From Panopea generosa (Eukaryota; Mollusca; Bivalvia; Adapedonta; Hiatellidae), in assembly GCA_029582155.1 (NCBI GenBank), contig CM055895.1, forward strand, positions 48,332,807 through 48,396,806: a stretch of 64,000 nucleotides of DNA, written 5' to 3'. A program made the translations under genes and the position numbers. Within the stretch, counting starts at the first letter, position 1. Each line of letters begins with the position of its first letter. This document shows positions 41,101-47,689 of this stretch, one piece after another. The notes beneath the pieces were generated by a model, which was not told the origin of the DNA, did no database searches, and was given only the letters and a program-made list of their open reading frames with translations.

Positions 41101-44100
41101 AGCCACTTCAAACGTTCTGTCTTCTTATAGTGCCTCTGTACACCTAAGCCACTTCAAACGTTCAGTCCTCTTATAGTGCCTCTGTACACCTTAGCCACTT
41201 CAAACCCTCAGTCCTCTTATAGTGCCTCTGTACGCCTTAGCCACTTCAAACCTTCAGTCCTCTTATAGTGCCTCTGTACACCTTAGCCACTTAAAACCCT
41301 CAGTCCTCTTATAGTGCCTCTGTACACCTTAGCCACTTCAAACCACTTCAAACCCTCAGTCTTCTTATAGTGCCTCTGTACTCCTTAGCCGCTTCAAACC
41401 CTCAGTCCTCCTATAGTGCCTCTGTACACCTTAGCCACTTCAAACCCTCAGTCCTTTTATAGTGCCTCTGTATGCCTTAGCCACTTCAAACCCTCAGTCC
41501 TCTAATAGTGCCTCTGTACGCCTTAGCCACTTCAAACCCTCAGTCCTCTTATAGTGCCTCTGTACGCCTTAGCCACTTCAAACCTTCAGTCCTCTTACAG
41601 TGCCTCTGTACGCCTTAGCCACTTCAAACCTTCAGTCCTCTTATAGTGTCTCTGTACACCTTAGCCACTTCAAACCCTCAGTCCTCTTAAAGTGCCTCTG
41701 TGCACCTTAGCCACTTCAAACCCTCAGTCCTCTTTTAGTGCCTCTGTACACCTTAGCCACTTCAAACCGTCAGTCCTCCTATAGTGCCTCTGTACACCTT
41801 AGCCACTTCAAACCTTCAGTCCTCCTATAGTGCCTCTGTGCACCTTAGCCACTTCAAACCTTCAGTCCTCTTATAGTGCCTCTGTACACCTTAGCCACTT
41901 CAAACGTTCAGTCCTCTTATAGTGCCTCTGTACACCTTAGCCACTTCAAACATTCAGTCCTCTTATAGTGCCTCTGTACACCTTAGCCACTTCAAACCCT
42001 CAGTCCTCTTAAAGTGCCTCTGTACACCTTAGCCACTTCAAACCCTCAGTCCTCTTATGGTGCCTATGTACACCTTAGCCACTTCAAACCTTCAGTCCTC
42101 TTACATTGCCTCTGTATACCCTAGCCACTTCAAACCTTCACTCATATGAATAATTTATGAAGATAAAATTATTTGACTTGCTGGTTGTTGAAATTTTTTT
42201 TTTAAAAGTCCCAATTTTAACCCATTTGAGACCCCTTATGAAAATTAAATCATTTGTTTTGTCACATGGAATGCATGCAGTTAAGCCCCAGTTACACCAG
42301 GCTTACAACCAGGTTACGATCTAGCTGCAATAAAAAAATGTTGGAATAGTGGGCAAATCGTAGAAAGAGCGCGTGACAAGTCGCAGAGGTCGTTGTTGAT
42401 TGTCTGGGCAAAATCAGCAAAGTCGATTGACATGTTCAAAACTTCTGACCTGCGATTCCAAATAGCAAGAGGTCACACACAGGTCTTACAAGGTCATACC
42501 AACAGTCACGCATGGACGCACCTCCAATCGTACATGATCGCAGGTCAAGTAGTCGCACAATTTTATTTCTTACATGTGAATATTCATGTATATTGTTACA
42601 TGCTTTTCTGGTTGAAGCACTGGGTTCGGTAAGCTTAATTGTTAAAGCACCTGACTATCAATTCAGGGTCCATACATTTTACAGCTGTAAATCTCCCACC
42701 TCTGAATATGTGGGAAAGTAGTCATAGACTTTCAGGTGTGTTTAGTACCAATAAAATGCCTAGCGTATCACAGGATCAATAATATAGGTGCACTTGTTGC
42801 CATTATAAAACAGAAATTAAGTTAAAAAAAGCACAAACCTCCCCATACAAACAAAGAATTTGTTTGAAGCATAACCAATTTTTTTATATCGTCAGCATGT
42901 TACAGCAACTATGTAAGAATTATTTAATCAGTAAGAGTGTTTTTGCTTCCTGATGATGTATGTCTATTTCACACTGGATTTTGTGTGTTACATATTATGT
43001 TTGTTTTTAAAGGTATACTGCAATACTAATGTTATACAATTATTGTGCTCTATTTATTTTGCCAATTCAAAATTTTATATTAAAATTGTTGTTTGTTCAA
43101 GGCTGAAGAACTAAGTGAGGAAATATCCATCTATACAGAAGAAAGTAATTCCTACAAATCTGGACAGTATTGGCCGATTGTGAAGCAGGTGGTCCTCAAA
43201 TTGCCAAACTGTGATGCGTGTAGCAGTGGAGCCATCCTGGTAGATCTTCCTGGTATAGGTGACACCAATGTTGCCAGAAATAAGAAATCAGAAGAGGTTT
43301 GTATAGAATAGTATGTCTGCCTTGTATCCAGTGGAACTACATCATTAACTAGATTAACTATCGACCATGGTAATACATTGTTCTAGTGAGTATCAACACT
43401 GCAATCCAAGATTTCATTATCTCTTTTCAATGGATTTGATGTGAGAACAACTACCACTCCGCCCACTGGCCACATGGTATTGTTTGTCCTGGTAAATACA
43501 ATATAGTGTTTACTTAGACATTGTTTGCTTGTCTATGGAAAATGGCAGTTAGCAAATAATATCAATTGCTGATTGGATTATGGACAGGTTTTTGATTGAC
43601 AGCCCTCATCAATAACTTAGGATTACAGGACTTGTAACACTTCAGTCCATGGTTTATAATCTATCTTAAATTGATTGAGCATAGGATCAAATTGATGGTT
43701 TGATTATCTACCTCCAATTAAATGGAAATATTGTCAAATTTCAATATGATTTATTTTTAGCTCAACCTTTTTTTTATAAAAAAGGGATGGTATTGTATCA
43801 CTCTGGTGAAGGGGTTGACTACCCCAACTATCACTAACATTGACTCGTCAGAATTGCATCTTTAATGGTTTAAGGAAAACTTTCACGTTTCTCGTAGATA
43901 ACCTTGAAGCATTAGCGTATGACTGTCTTGTTTAAGGAAAACTTTCACTGTTCTCATAGTTAACCTTGAAGCATTAGTGTATGGCTGTCCAGTTTAAAGA
44001 AAACGTGCACTGTTCTCATAGTTAACCTTGAAGAATTAGTGTATGCCTGTCCAGTTTAAGGAAAACTTTCACGGTTCTCATTGTTAACCTTGCAGCATTA

Positions 44101-47100
44101 GTGTATGCCTGTCCAGTTTAAGGAAAACTTTCACTGTTCTCATTGTTAACCTTGAAGCATTAGTGTATGACTGTCCACTTTAAGGAAAACATTTACTGTT
44201 CTCATAGGTAACCTTGAAGCATACGTGTATTACTGTCTGTCCAGTTTAAGGAAAACTTTCACTGTTCTCATAGTTAATCTTGAAGCATTAGTGTATGACT
44301 GTCCAGTTTAAGGAAAACTTCCGCTGTTCTCGTAGGTAACCTTGAAGCATTAGTGTATGACTGTCCAGTTTAAGGAAAACTTTCACTGTTCTCAAAAACT
44401 TCTGTGGATTGATGGGAAATAAATGACACACTGTAGCTGGTCCCATGGAGTTAGTTTTGATTTCTCTACATTGTTTGAAATGTTCTTGATTACAATGTTT
44501 TGTAGTATATGAAAGACTGTACAGCCTTGTGGATTGGGTCAGTAATAAAGAGAGCCACTTGTGACCAGTTGGCGAAGAACTTACTGGGGGATAATTTTCG
44601 AAAACAGCTACATGTGGATGGAAAGTATGGGACATCTGATACCCTGGCATTCATCTGTACAATGACTGATGATGTTTATCCAACAGACATTATTAGGTGA
44701 GATAACAAATACACACAAACAACAAGTTGATAATATTCAGCTAGTGATTCCACTACTGCTCATTCCATGCTAGTAACCGCTGTTGAAAGCTGGGCAATAG
44801 TGTAATGGATAGGGTGTTGGCCACTCACGCCAGAGGTTGCGGCTTTGACCCCCCCCCCCCACCCACTCCTTTGGCCCATTGCCTCTCATAAAACAACATT
44901 CAGTACTGGTTCTACCTAGCAGGAAGCGGACTCGAGAGTGGTTCAAATAAGCTCTGAGCTTTTATCACAATCAAGCTAAAATAAATTAGTACAAACTAAT
45001 CTAACTAATGACAGTTGTCACTTTGTCTGTATATATTTATTGTACTCAACCTACCTAATTTTATGTCTGGTTTATATCCATTGAATTGTTAATACACTGC
45101 TGTGATATTTGGTCTTTGTTTGCTCTCTAGCACTTGCATTTTTCTTGAATCTTGAAACTTCAGGGATAATTTAGCTCTACCAGCTTAAGATCAGAAGAGC
45201 ATGATATGTTATGGTTACTTTCTATTGTTTGTCTTTATATCATCTGTTTACAATTGTTGAAAGATACTGATTTTTGCCATGTAAACACTGGAACACCATT
45301 AGCTCCTAGTTCATCCATACCAAATTTCTTGAATTTATCATATTGAACTAATATGATATAAATACTTGTAAGCATTTTAGTCTTCATTTTCATCCCGTCT
45401 GTACCAAACTTGGTTAGATGTTTAGTATGCCGTAAGACTTGGATGAATTTTAGAATCAACCATAGCAAAACAGAAATGACAGGGTTAGATGCCTCAATTT
45501 AATGAAACTGGTGATTGTTGCCTTGGTAACACTGTAGCACCTTTAGTTAAGTTTGAATTGTGACCAAAATTGGTTGAAATGTTATTGGCCATAGAGCTCT
45601 GGCGAGTGTTTGTGGTGGCCATATCTGACCAGAATGACAATTATTATGGGCATTGATTGTTAAAAAAATCAGAAAATTGCAAGGTAAATAAATTAAAACC
45701 TTCATTTTGATATATATTGTGGACTAGAATAGTCAAAATAATTTTAAATACTAAAGCTCAGCTGACCTTGATATGACCAGATTTATTGCTCTTGAATGAC
45801 TGGTAAATGCTGATTTTTGCATTGTCAACAACACAGAACCTTCAACTTTCATTCTATCCAAACCAAATCTGTCAATCAATTGTATATGACAATAAAATCT
45901 TGGATAAATTCTTGAACAGGCAATGTACAGAGATAATGGTCAAACAGGGCATTGGACCTATGTTTTTTATTAATATTATTTATATAGCTAAAGTAAAAAT
46001 TTGCTTAAAGGTCATAGTAAAAGAGGTTTTTTTTTTCTGATAATAAAGACAATAAACGGATCATACCTGTGATGGAGATTGTAACCAGAGAGACTATGAT
46101 GGTGTAACCATTAAGCATCGTCTTAAACAAAAGAAAATAAAAACTTGGGTCTGTTTAAGTAAAATTTCATATCGATTTTTGCTAATAATAACTGGCATTA
46201 CAGTGAAACCCTTGCAAGCGGTCACCTCTATTAAGCAGTCACTTGTCTTAAGCAACCACATTTGCAATTTCCCATTTTTAAGCCTTCAGAGCAATTTAAC
46301 CTGCATTAAGCAACAGTCTCTTTTAAAAGGCCACTTTTACTCCTTCCTTTGATTGACTGCTTAAGACAGGTTTGGCTGTATTTAAAAAAATCATATATAG
46401 AATGGAAAACGCGCTACCAGCCACACACATTAATCCTGCATAAATATTCGTATTGACAGAGCTTTGAAACTTCAAAATGAAACAAGGGAACTTCAGGAAA
46501 ATATGAGACAGGCTCGTGACCGCATAAAATGCATCGAAAGAAAATTTAAAGCTGACAAAGCGCAACTGGACAGAGAGCTGAGAGAGATAAAAGAGAAGGC
46601 TGATAGGGCAGAAAATTTGAATCTGCACCTTGATCCAGACAGTTCCAATCAAAAGGTAAAACAAAAATGTTTGTATTAGTAAGCTCAAATATAATTTACA
46701 ATATGGTCATTTGAGTTACAAATGTAGTTAATTCATATACGCATTCATAAATTTCTTAGCTGTAATCAATTAAGTAATTTTGTTATTTTTATCACAGACT
46801 GAAGTGTTTATCATTCCATAATCAACTTTTGGATTTAAACCATGCATTTCAAAGTTCAGTTTGAACTAATAGGTCATAGATAATTGAATTATTGTAATCC
46901 ATAAGGGATATAATAAATTTATACCACAAACCTATGTTCTTAACAAGATGGTTTGTCAATAACAGTTTTAAATGGTGTGTTGATGAAATGGATATGGTGT
47001 TGGCTTCTCACACAAGGAGTTTGGGTTCGATTTAAAACTGGCTGGAAAAAACAACAACCAGTACTTGTCCAAACCAGGCAATACACTTGAGAGAGATCCA

Positions 47101-47504
47101 CTCTGAGATTTCTCTCTCTGATCAAGCTAAAATTAATTAGCATAAATCATCAATTCTGGGGTCAATAGTTTGGTGCATGGTTACACTGGCAGATGTCAAA
47201 GGTCGAAATAATTTGATTTGGAGTTAGAACAGTCTTGTTTAAATATATACAGAACTTAGCTGAAATCTGTCATATTTTTGTTGCTAAGAATTCCCTTAAC
47301 CCTAAAGTTAAATAAAGATCAGAACATTACGTCAAGAACAAATTAAAACCTGCCTAATATTCTACAGTTAAACACAGATTTGAATAAAAAATACATGTTG
47401 GTTTTATATTCAAGGATTATGATGATGATCTAAAGTCAAAAGAAGAACGCATTGTCAAACTGGATAAAGAGATTAAGGACTTAAAGGTTGAAAAAGAAGG
47501 GCAG
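20071..47504 (+). CDS. Large GTPase, SLIP-GC (NUGGC)-like; eight exons, C-terminus not seen
   Basis: Exons 20,071-20,159; 25,520-25,603; 30,610-30,835; 35,530-35,754; 43,102-43,296; 44,506-44,696; 46,460-46,655; 47,415-47,504 join in one frame with GT/AG borders throughout, giving 432 residues. In order: basic N-terminus (QRKKIKR), a helical segment, P-loop GSTGVGKSS near residue 80, switch-I-like KACTSAV, EWKNELRILLQDL, G3 DLPGIGD near residue 260, G4-like TMTDD near residue 325, then a coiled coil. This order and wording match the nuclear GTPase SLIP-GC family (dynamin superfamily). Vertebrate SLIP-GC is about 800 residues, so about half is missing here. A role in nuclear or immune biology is inferred from the vertebrate member only. 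Confidence 0.85.
20169..21024. mobile_element. TA-flanked non-autonomous Tc1/mariner-type element in intron 1
   Basis: The left end is CACTCGGGTCCCGTTATAAT and the right end, reverse-complemented, is CACTGCGGTCCCGTAATAAC; TA flanks both sides (20,167-68 and 21,025-26). Inner copies of GCGTTATA/GCGGTA extend the terminal repeats. At 856 bp it has no transposase frame. It was inserted within the first ten bases of intron 1. Confidence 0.85.
21096..22135 (+). mobile_element. Composite element with five 147-bp tandem repeats
   Basis: It begins TATACCCCCGACAAACGAAG and carries a (GGTCTGTC)n tract at about 21,146-21,180. Five tandem copies follow, each with CTTGTCCGGAGCAT, GGATGGAATTTCATCAAACT, ATACAATGGTAGAATATAAT and GAAGTGCAGTGTACA; the marker GGATGG recurs at 21,220, 21,366, 21,513, 21,660 and 21,807. 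A decayed sixth lies at about 22,010-22,080. It ends near GGCGGCGTTAGGGGGTATTC. A unique 5' block, a tandem core and a short 3' block resemble pearl/Helentron-associated elements of bivalves (inference). A fragment of the same start occurs at about 58,120. Confidence 0.7.
22305..24662 (+). mobile_element. Decayed, 5'-truncated LINE with reverse transcriptase
   Basis: Reverse-transcriptase blocks appear in order: HRYFANEYLKNPDEEI and AELDKEQFWKLVNSRRK (linker), SYIPPNMNKGVIITLHKGG, DYPNNYRAITLTPTALKLYE, QGGFQEGLGCLMTSFALKAC, CFLDAHQAFDRVWHNGLMLK, QGTKQGGKSSPILYLLFIDG, then VADDMVLVS, the catalytic box with the usual Y-ADD replaced by V-ADD. A thumb-like tail follows (THLGIICDKYM, IPKSLYGCELWNS), then CNKCNTLVDNLVLHIVHFC near 24,390-24,450. 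There are frame changes near 23,300 and 23,505 and a stop between 24,057 and 24,131. No endonuclease domain is present. It lies in GTPase intron 1. Confidence 0.85.
24663..25009. other. Probable 3' untranslated remainder of the LINE, AT-rich
   Basis: Two short similar phrases (CATTTCATTTCGGTAAGATAC at 24,719 and CATTTTATTTCGGTAAAATTC at 24,779) suggest a direct duplication of about 60 bp. No tail or target duplication could be fixed. Confidence 0.35.
25010..25360 (+). repeat. tRNA-like head joined to a dispersed repeat
   Basis: GATTAGCTCAGTCGGTTACG at 25,019 is A-box-like, but no B box follows. It runs into a unit with GTGTTCAGCATCATCAACAG, AACCATATCTCTGGGTTGCA and ACTATGGCCCTTTTCG, repeated imperfectly once more (ACCATAACTCTGGGTTTG). 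The same family occurs at 51,078-51,441 and 59,611-59,886. Confidence 0.55.
25520..25603 (+). CDS. GTPase exon 2
   Basis: Acceptor TTGTTACCAG|G and donor GAG|GTGAGA bound 84 bp. After completing the Arg split with exon 1, it reads YKEVLSKLKIAIEDEITRNP then DSRVREL, and ends with AG, which pairs with the first base of exon 3 to make AGT (Ser). The amphipathic pattern is helical. An alternative donor at the GGTGAGG upstream is possible but would break the frame into exon 3. Confidence 0.72.
25604..26329. other. Intron 2, first part
   Basis: AT-rich; no further exon or repeat recognised. Confidence 0.5.
26330..26443 (+). promoter_or_regulatory. Possible cryptic promoter and short start exon inside intron 2
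   Basis: GCCGGAAGTGC at 26,338 matches an ETS-site core. Forty bases later ACATGGCGGCC opens MAASSKSCLAIVYDKRVHIQT (26,378-26,443), then a stop. The codons are GC-rich compared with everything around them. No good donor is seen. It may be the start of an alternative transcript, a piece of a captured gene or a repeat. Confidence 0.25.
26775..27290 (-). mobile_element. Probable LINE 3' fragment with decamer tail
   Basis: The left end carries three copies of GACAAGTTTA on the + strand (minus: TAAACTTGTC), the sort of simple tail that ends some LINEs. Reading right to left on the minus strand, broken frames give SMTQACHREVEMPCNLVVSD. No reverse-transcriptase box remains, so the call rests on tail and texture. 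Confidence 0.4.
27305..27450 (+). repeat. Dispersed repeat, short copy
   Basis: GTGATCGCCATATGACCGTC and CTTCTTCTCTGAAACC resemble the longer copy at 8,815-9,030. Confidence 0.4.
28139..29330 (+). repeat. Diverged tandem repeat of about 290 bp, at least four partial units
   Basis: Start phrases recur: ATCATCTTGATGTCTGGAGA (28,141), TCAACTTGAGATTCGGAATC (28,425) and ATCATCTTGAGATCTGAAGT (28,724). Each is followed by TCATAACAG or TATAACAATTGAG, AAACTGATA..., and CAGTAAGG-GGATTTTGA-type phrases. The third unit is interrupted by the MITE at 28,778-29,031. Confidence 0.6.
28778..29031. mobile_element. MITE with long TIRs, copy 2
   Basis: The left end CACTAAGGCCATAATAAATT leads into AATTGCTAGATTATCATCC; the right end, reverse-complemented, is CACTTTAGGTTATTATAAAA, then TAATTGCTAGATTATCATCC. 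The inner 20 bp match perfectly. The core is A-rich simple sequence. Same family as 10,019-10,236. Confidence 0.8.
29699..29874. mobile_element. 176-bp TA-flanked MITE (Tc1/mariner type), copy 1
   Basis: The left end is CAGTCAAACCTGTGTAAGTG and the right end, reverse-complemented, is CAGTCAAACCTGTCTTAAAC, with TA on both sides (29,697-98 and 29,875-76). A second copy is at 46,201-46,378; both are in introns of the GTPase gene. Confidence 0.88.
30610..30835 (+). CDS. GTPase exon 3 with the P-loop
   Basis: Acceptor TATATTTCAG|T and donor GAA|GTATGT bound 226 bp. It reads EEISSLEENITFPQTKIGMT, then GSTGVGKSSLINAILD (G1, nucleotide phosphate binding), HKELLPTSGNKACTSAVIEV (switch I region with the conserved Thr), and a strand-rich EAEIIFLEEE. 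The exon ends in phase 0. SLIP-GC proteins have the same order, with a G-ACTS switch and a following E-W segment, which here opens exon 4. A homopolymer A run lies at 30,536-30,561 before the acceptor. Confidence 0.9.
30836..31370. other. Intron 3, first part
   Basis: No exon or repeat edge recognised. Confidence 0.5.
32024..32115 (+). mobile_element. Left-end fragment of the Tigger-like family
   Basis: ACAATAGAACTTCATTGGCT, GGCTGGAACACCACGCATGG and ACTATTTAATTTCTAT parallel the first 110 bp of the element at 18,480 (CAGTAGAACTTCGATTGCTC, GGCTGGAATACCACCGATCG, CTATTTAATTTTTAT). No right end was found. Confidence 0.6.
32560..32627 (-). mobile_element. tRNA-like relic, SINE head or tRNA pseudogene
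   Basis: The minus strand reads TTTGTGGTATAGTGGTTAGA (A box) and GAGTTCAGTCCCACC (B box), with a possible anticodon arm GCTTTCAGAGC. The acceptor ends do not pair, so it is not a working tRNA. A poly-G/poly-A tract follows on the + strand side at 32,516-32,555. Confidence 0.5.
33644..34309. other. Intron 3 spacer
   Basis: No exon recognised; scattered phrases of dispersed-repeat type, not resolved. Confidence 0.4.
34310..35250. repeat. 40-bp minisatellite, about 23 degenerate units
   Basis: The unit contains GTATGTGACATTTATTTAAT and GGTTATGTGCCATGTTAT. The marker GTGACATTTA recurs at 40-bp steps (for example 34,621 and 34,661). The TGTGACAT core appears twice per unit, so a 20-bp ancestor is possible. 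The array ends about 280 bp before exon 4. Confidence 0.92.
35530..35754 (+). CDS. GTPase exon 4
   Basis: Acceptor TTACTTCAAAAG|G and donor GCAAGT|GTAAGA bound 225 bp, phase 0 on both sides. It reads EWKNELRILLQDLRNQDGQI, then EEYYVSLAKIQAVYGGD, ITSAEDLSQLTSPITAS and LGKVEKIKCAS. The E-W-x-x-E-L opening directly after the P-loop exon is characteristic of SLIP-GC-type GTPases. Mostly helical, charged sequence. Confidence 0.85.
35755..36134. other. Intron 4, first part
   Basis: The exon 4 reading frame stays open past the donor to 36,015, but that part is hydrophobic AT-rich intron translation, not family-like. Confidence 0.5.
36780..37485. repeat. Two direct copies of a dispersed repeat
   Basis: Copies at about 36,780-36,960 and 37,310-37,485 share ACAACTTTCCCACTTGAATC or ATAACTTTCCCACTTGAATC, an AGAGACA phrase, and a final CTGG-CAAGCAGGGATTTGAGC or CTGGGCGGGATTCAAAC. 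The last phrase looks like an inverted B box, so minus-strand SINE relics are possible. A similar CCAGATAGGGACTTGAAC is at about 30,442. Confidence 0.5.
37684..37990 (+). mobile_element. tRNA-derived SINE
   Basis: The head has ATGAGCTCAGTCAATAGAGC (A box) and GGGTTGAGAGTTTGATACC (B box) at tRNA spacing. A body of about 230 bp follows, ending in ACATACAAACAAACA, a short simple-repeat tail. No target duplication identified. Confidence 0.65.
38681..39236 (+). repeat. 184-bp tandem repeat, three units
   Basis: GGCCATTTTATGAAAAGGGA marks units at 38,681, 38,866 and 39,049, and GGCC recurs at 39,233. Each contains AGTTTGTTATAGTGCCTCTT and AATTCTCCGCATTAGAACT. A diverged piece reappears at 39,470-39,570. 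Confidence 0.88.
39905..42140. repeat. 46-bp minisatellite, about 48 units
   Basis: The unit contains CCTCTTATAGTGCCTCTGTA, then CGCCTTAGCCACTTCAAACC and CTCAG. Spacing of TATAGTGCCTC is 46 bp (40,024 to 40,070). One unit near 41,340 repeats ACTTCAAACC internally. The array lies inside GTPase intron 4, about 960 bp before exon 5. Confidence 0.97.
42141..43101. other. Intron 4, last part
   Basis: Contains a possible tRNA-like SINE fragment at about 42,622-42,770 (GTAAGCTTAATTGTTAAAGC as A box; CAGGGTCCATAC as a poor B box). Otherwise no recognised feature. Confidence 0.4.
43102..43296 (+). CDS. GTPase exon 5 with the G3 motif
   Basis: Acceptor TTTGTTCAAG|G and donor GAG|GTTTGT bound 195 bp, phase 0. 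It reads AEELSEEISIYTEESNSYKS, then GQYWPIVKQVVLKLPNCDAC and GAILVDLPGIGDTNVARNKK. DLPGIGD is the G3 (DxPG) motif that contacts Mg and gamma-phosphate. YWPIV followed by a strand and the DLPG box repeats the layout of SLIP-GC proteins. Confidence 0.9.
43871..44395. repeat. 62-bp minisatellite, about 9 units
   Basis: The unit contains TAAGGAAAACTTTCACTGTT, CTCATAGTTAACCTTGAAGC and ATTAGTGTATGACTGTCCAG, at 62-bp steps (43,871, 43,933 and on). One unit near 44,230 is extended by a CTGT duplication. It ends about 110 bp before exon 6. Confidence 0.93.
44506..44696 (+). CDS. GTPase exon 6 with a G4-like motif
   Basis: Acceptor TGTTTTGTAG|T and donor ATTAG|GTGAGA bound 191 bp; it ends with AG, completed by A of exon 7 (Arg). 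It reads YMKDCTALWIGSVIKRATCD, then GDNFRKQLHVDGKYGTSDTL and AFICTMTDDVYPTDII. FICTMTDD sits where the base-specificity motif (N/T-K-x-D) is expected after a beta strand; here Met stands in the Lys position. Confidence 0.88.
44791..44997 (+). mobile_element. SINE relic in intron 6
   Basis: GGCAATAGTGTAATGGATAG (A-box region), GTTGGCCACTCACGCCAGAG and GGTTGCGGCTTTGACCC (B box) are followed by a body with CAGTACTGGTTCTACC and AATCAAGCTAAAATAAATTA. The copy at 46,973-47,150 shares the body phrases. Confidence 0.68.
44998..46200. other. Intron 6, middle
   Basis: AT-rich; phrases such as TTTGCCATGTAAACACTGGA and ATCCATACCAAATTTCTTGA recur in diverged form (TTTGCATTGTCAACAACACA and ATCCAAACCAAATCTGTCAA near 45,816-45,880), suggesting an old direct duplication of roughly 540 bp. 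No exon. Confidence 0.4.
46201..46378. mobile_element. 178-bp TA-flanked MITE, copy 2
   Basis: The left end is CAGTGAAACCCTTGCAAGCG and the right end, reverse-complemented, is CAGCCAAACCTGTCTTAAGC, with TA on each side. The body matches the copy at 29,699 (AAGCAGTCACTTGTCTTAAG; TTTCCCATTTTTA). It ends about 80 bp before exon 7. Confidence 0.87.
46460..46655 (+). CDS. GTPase exon 7, coiled coil
   Basis: Acceptor TATTGACAG|A and donor AAAAG|GTAAAA bound 196 bp. After the split Arg it reads ALKLQNETRELQENMRQARD, RIKCIERKFKADKAQLDREL, then REIKEKADRAENLNLHLDPD. Charged residues with Leu/Ile/Met at heptad-like spacing indicate a coiled coil inserted after the G4-like segment. The exon ends in phase 0. 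Confidence 0.87.
46973..47150 (+). mobile_element. SINE relic in intron 7
   Basis: TGATGAAATGGATATGGTGT (A-box region) and GTTTGGGTTCGATTTAAAAC (B box) head a body with AACAACCAGTACTTGTCC and GATCAAGCTAAAATTAATTA, matching the copy at 44,791. Confidence 0.65.
47415..47504 (+). CDS. GTPase exon 8, coiled-coil continuation
   Basis: Acceptor TATATTCAAG|G and donor GGGCAG|GTATGA bound 90 bp in phase 0. It reads DYDDDLKSKEERIVKLDKEI, then KDLKVEKEGQ, extending the charged coil of exon 7. It is the last exon I can place; the next would have to start in phase 0. A 45-bp minisatellite starts about 190 bp later. Confidence 0.78.
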
Positions 47505-47689
47505 GTATGATGTTTTGGTTGTCTACGAGCAATACTTTGGTGATACACTACAGAGATGAAAAAAAAAATTCAGGAGTACCCATCTTAGTGTTCAAAGTTA
47601 AGTCATCTACATTCTTTAAGCTGGAATATTCCAGGGATATGAAGGGCTAATCTACGAACTTAAATGTAGGCTATTCCTTGATTAATGAG

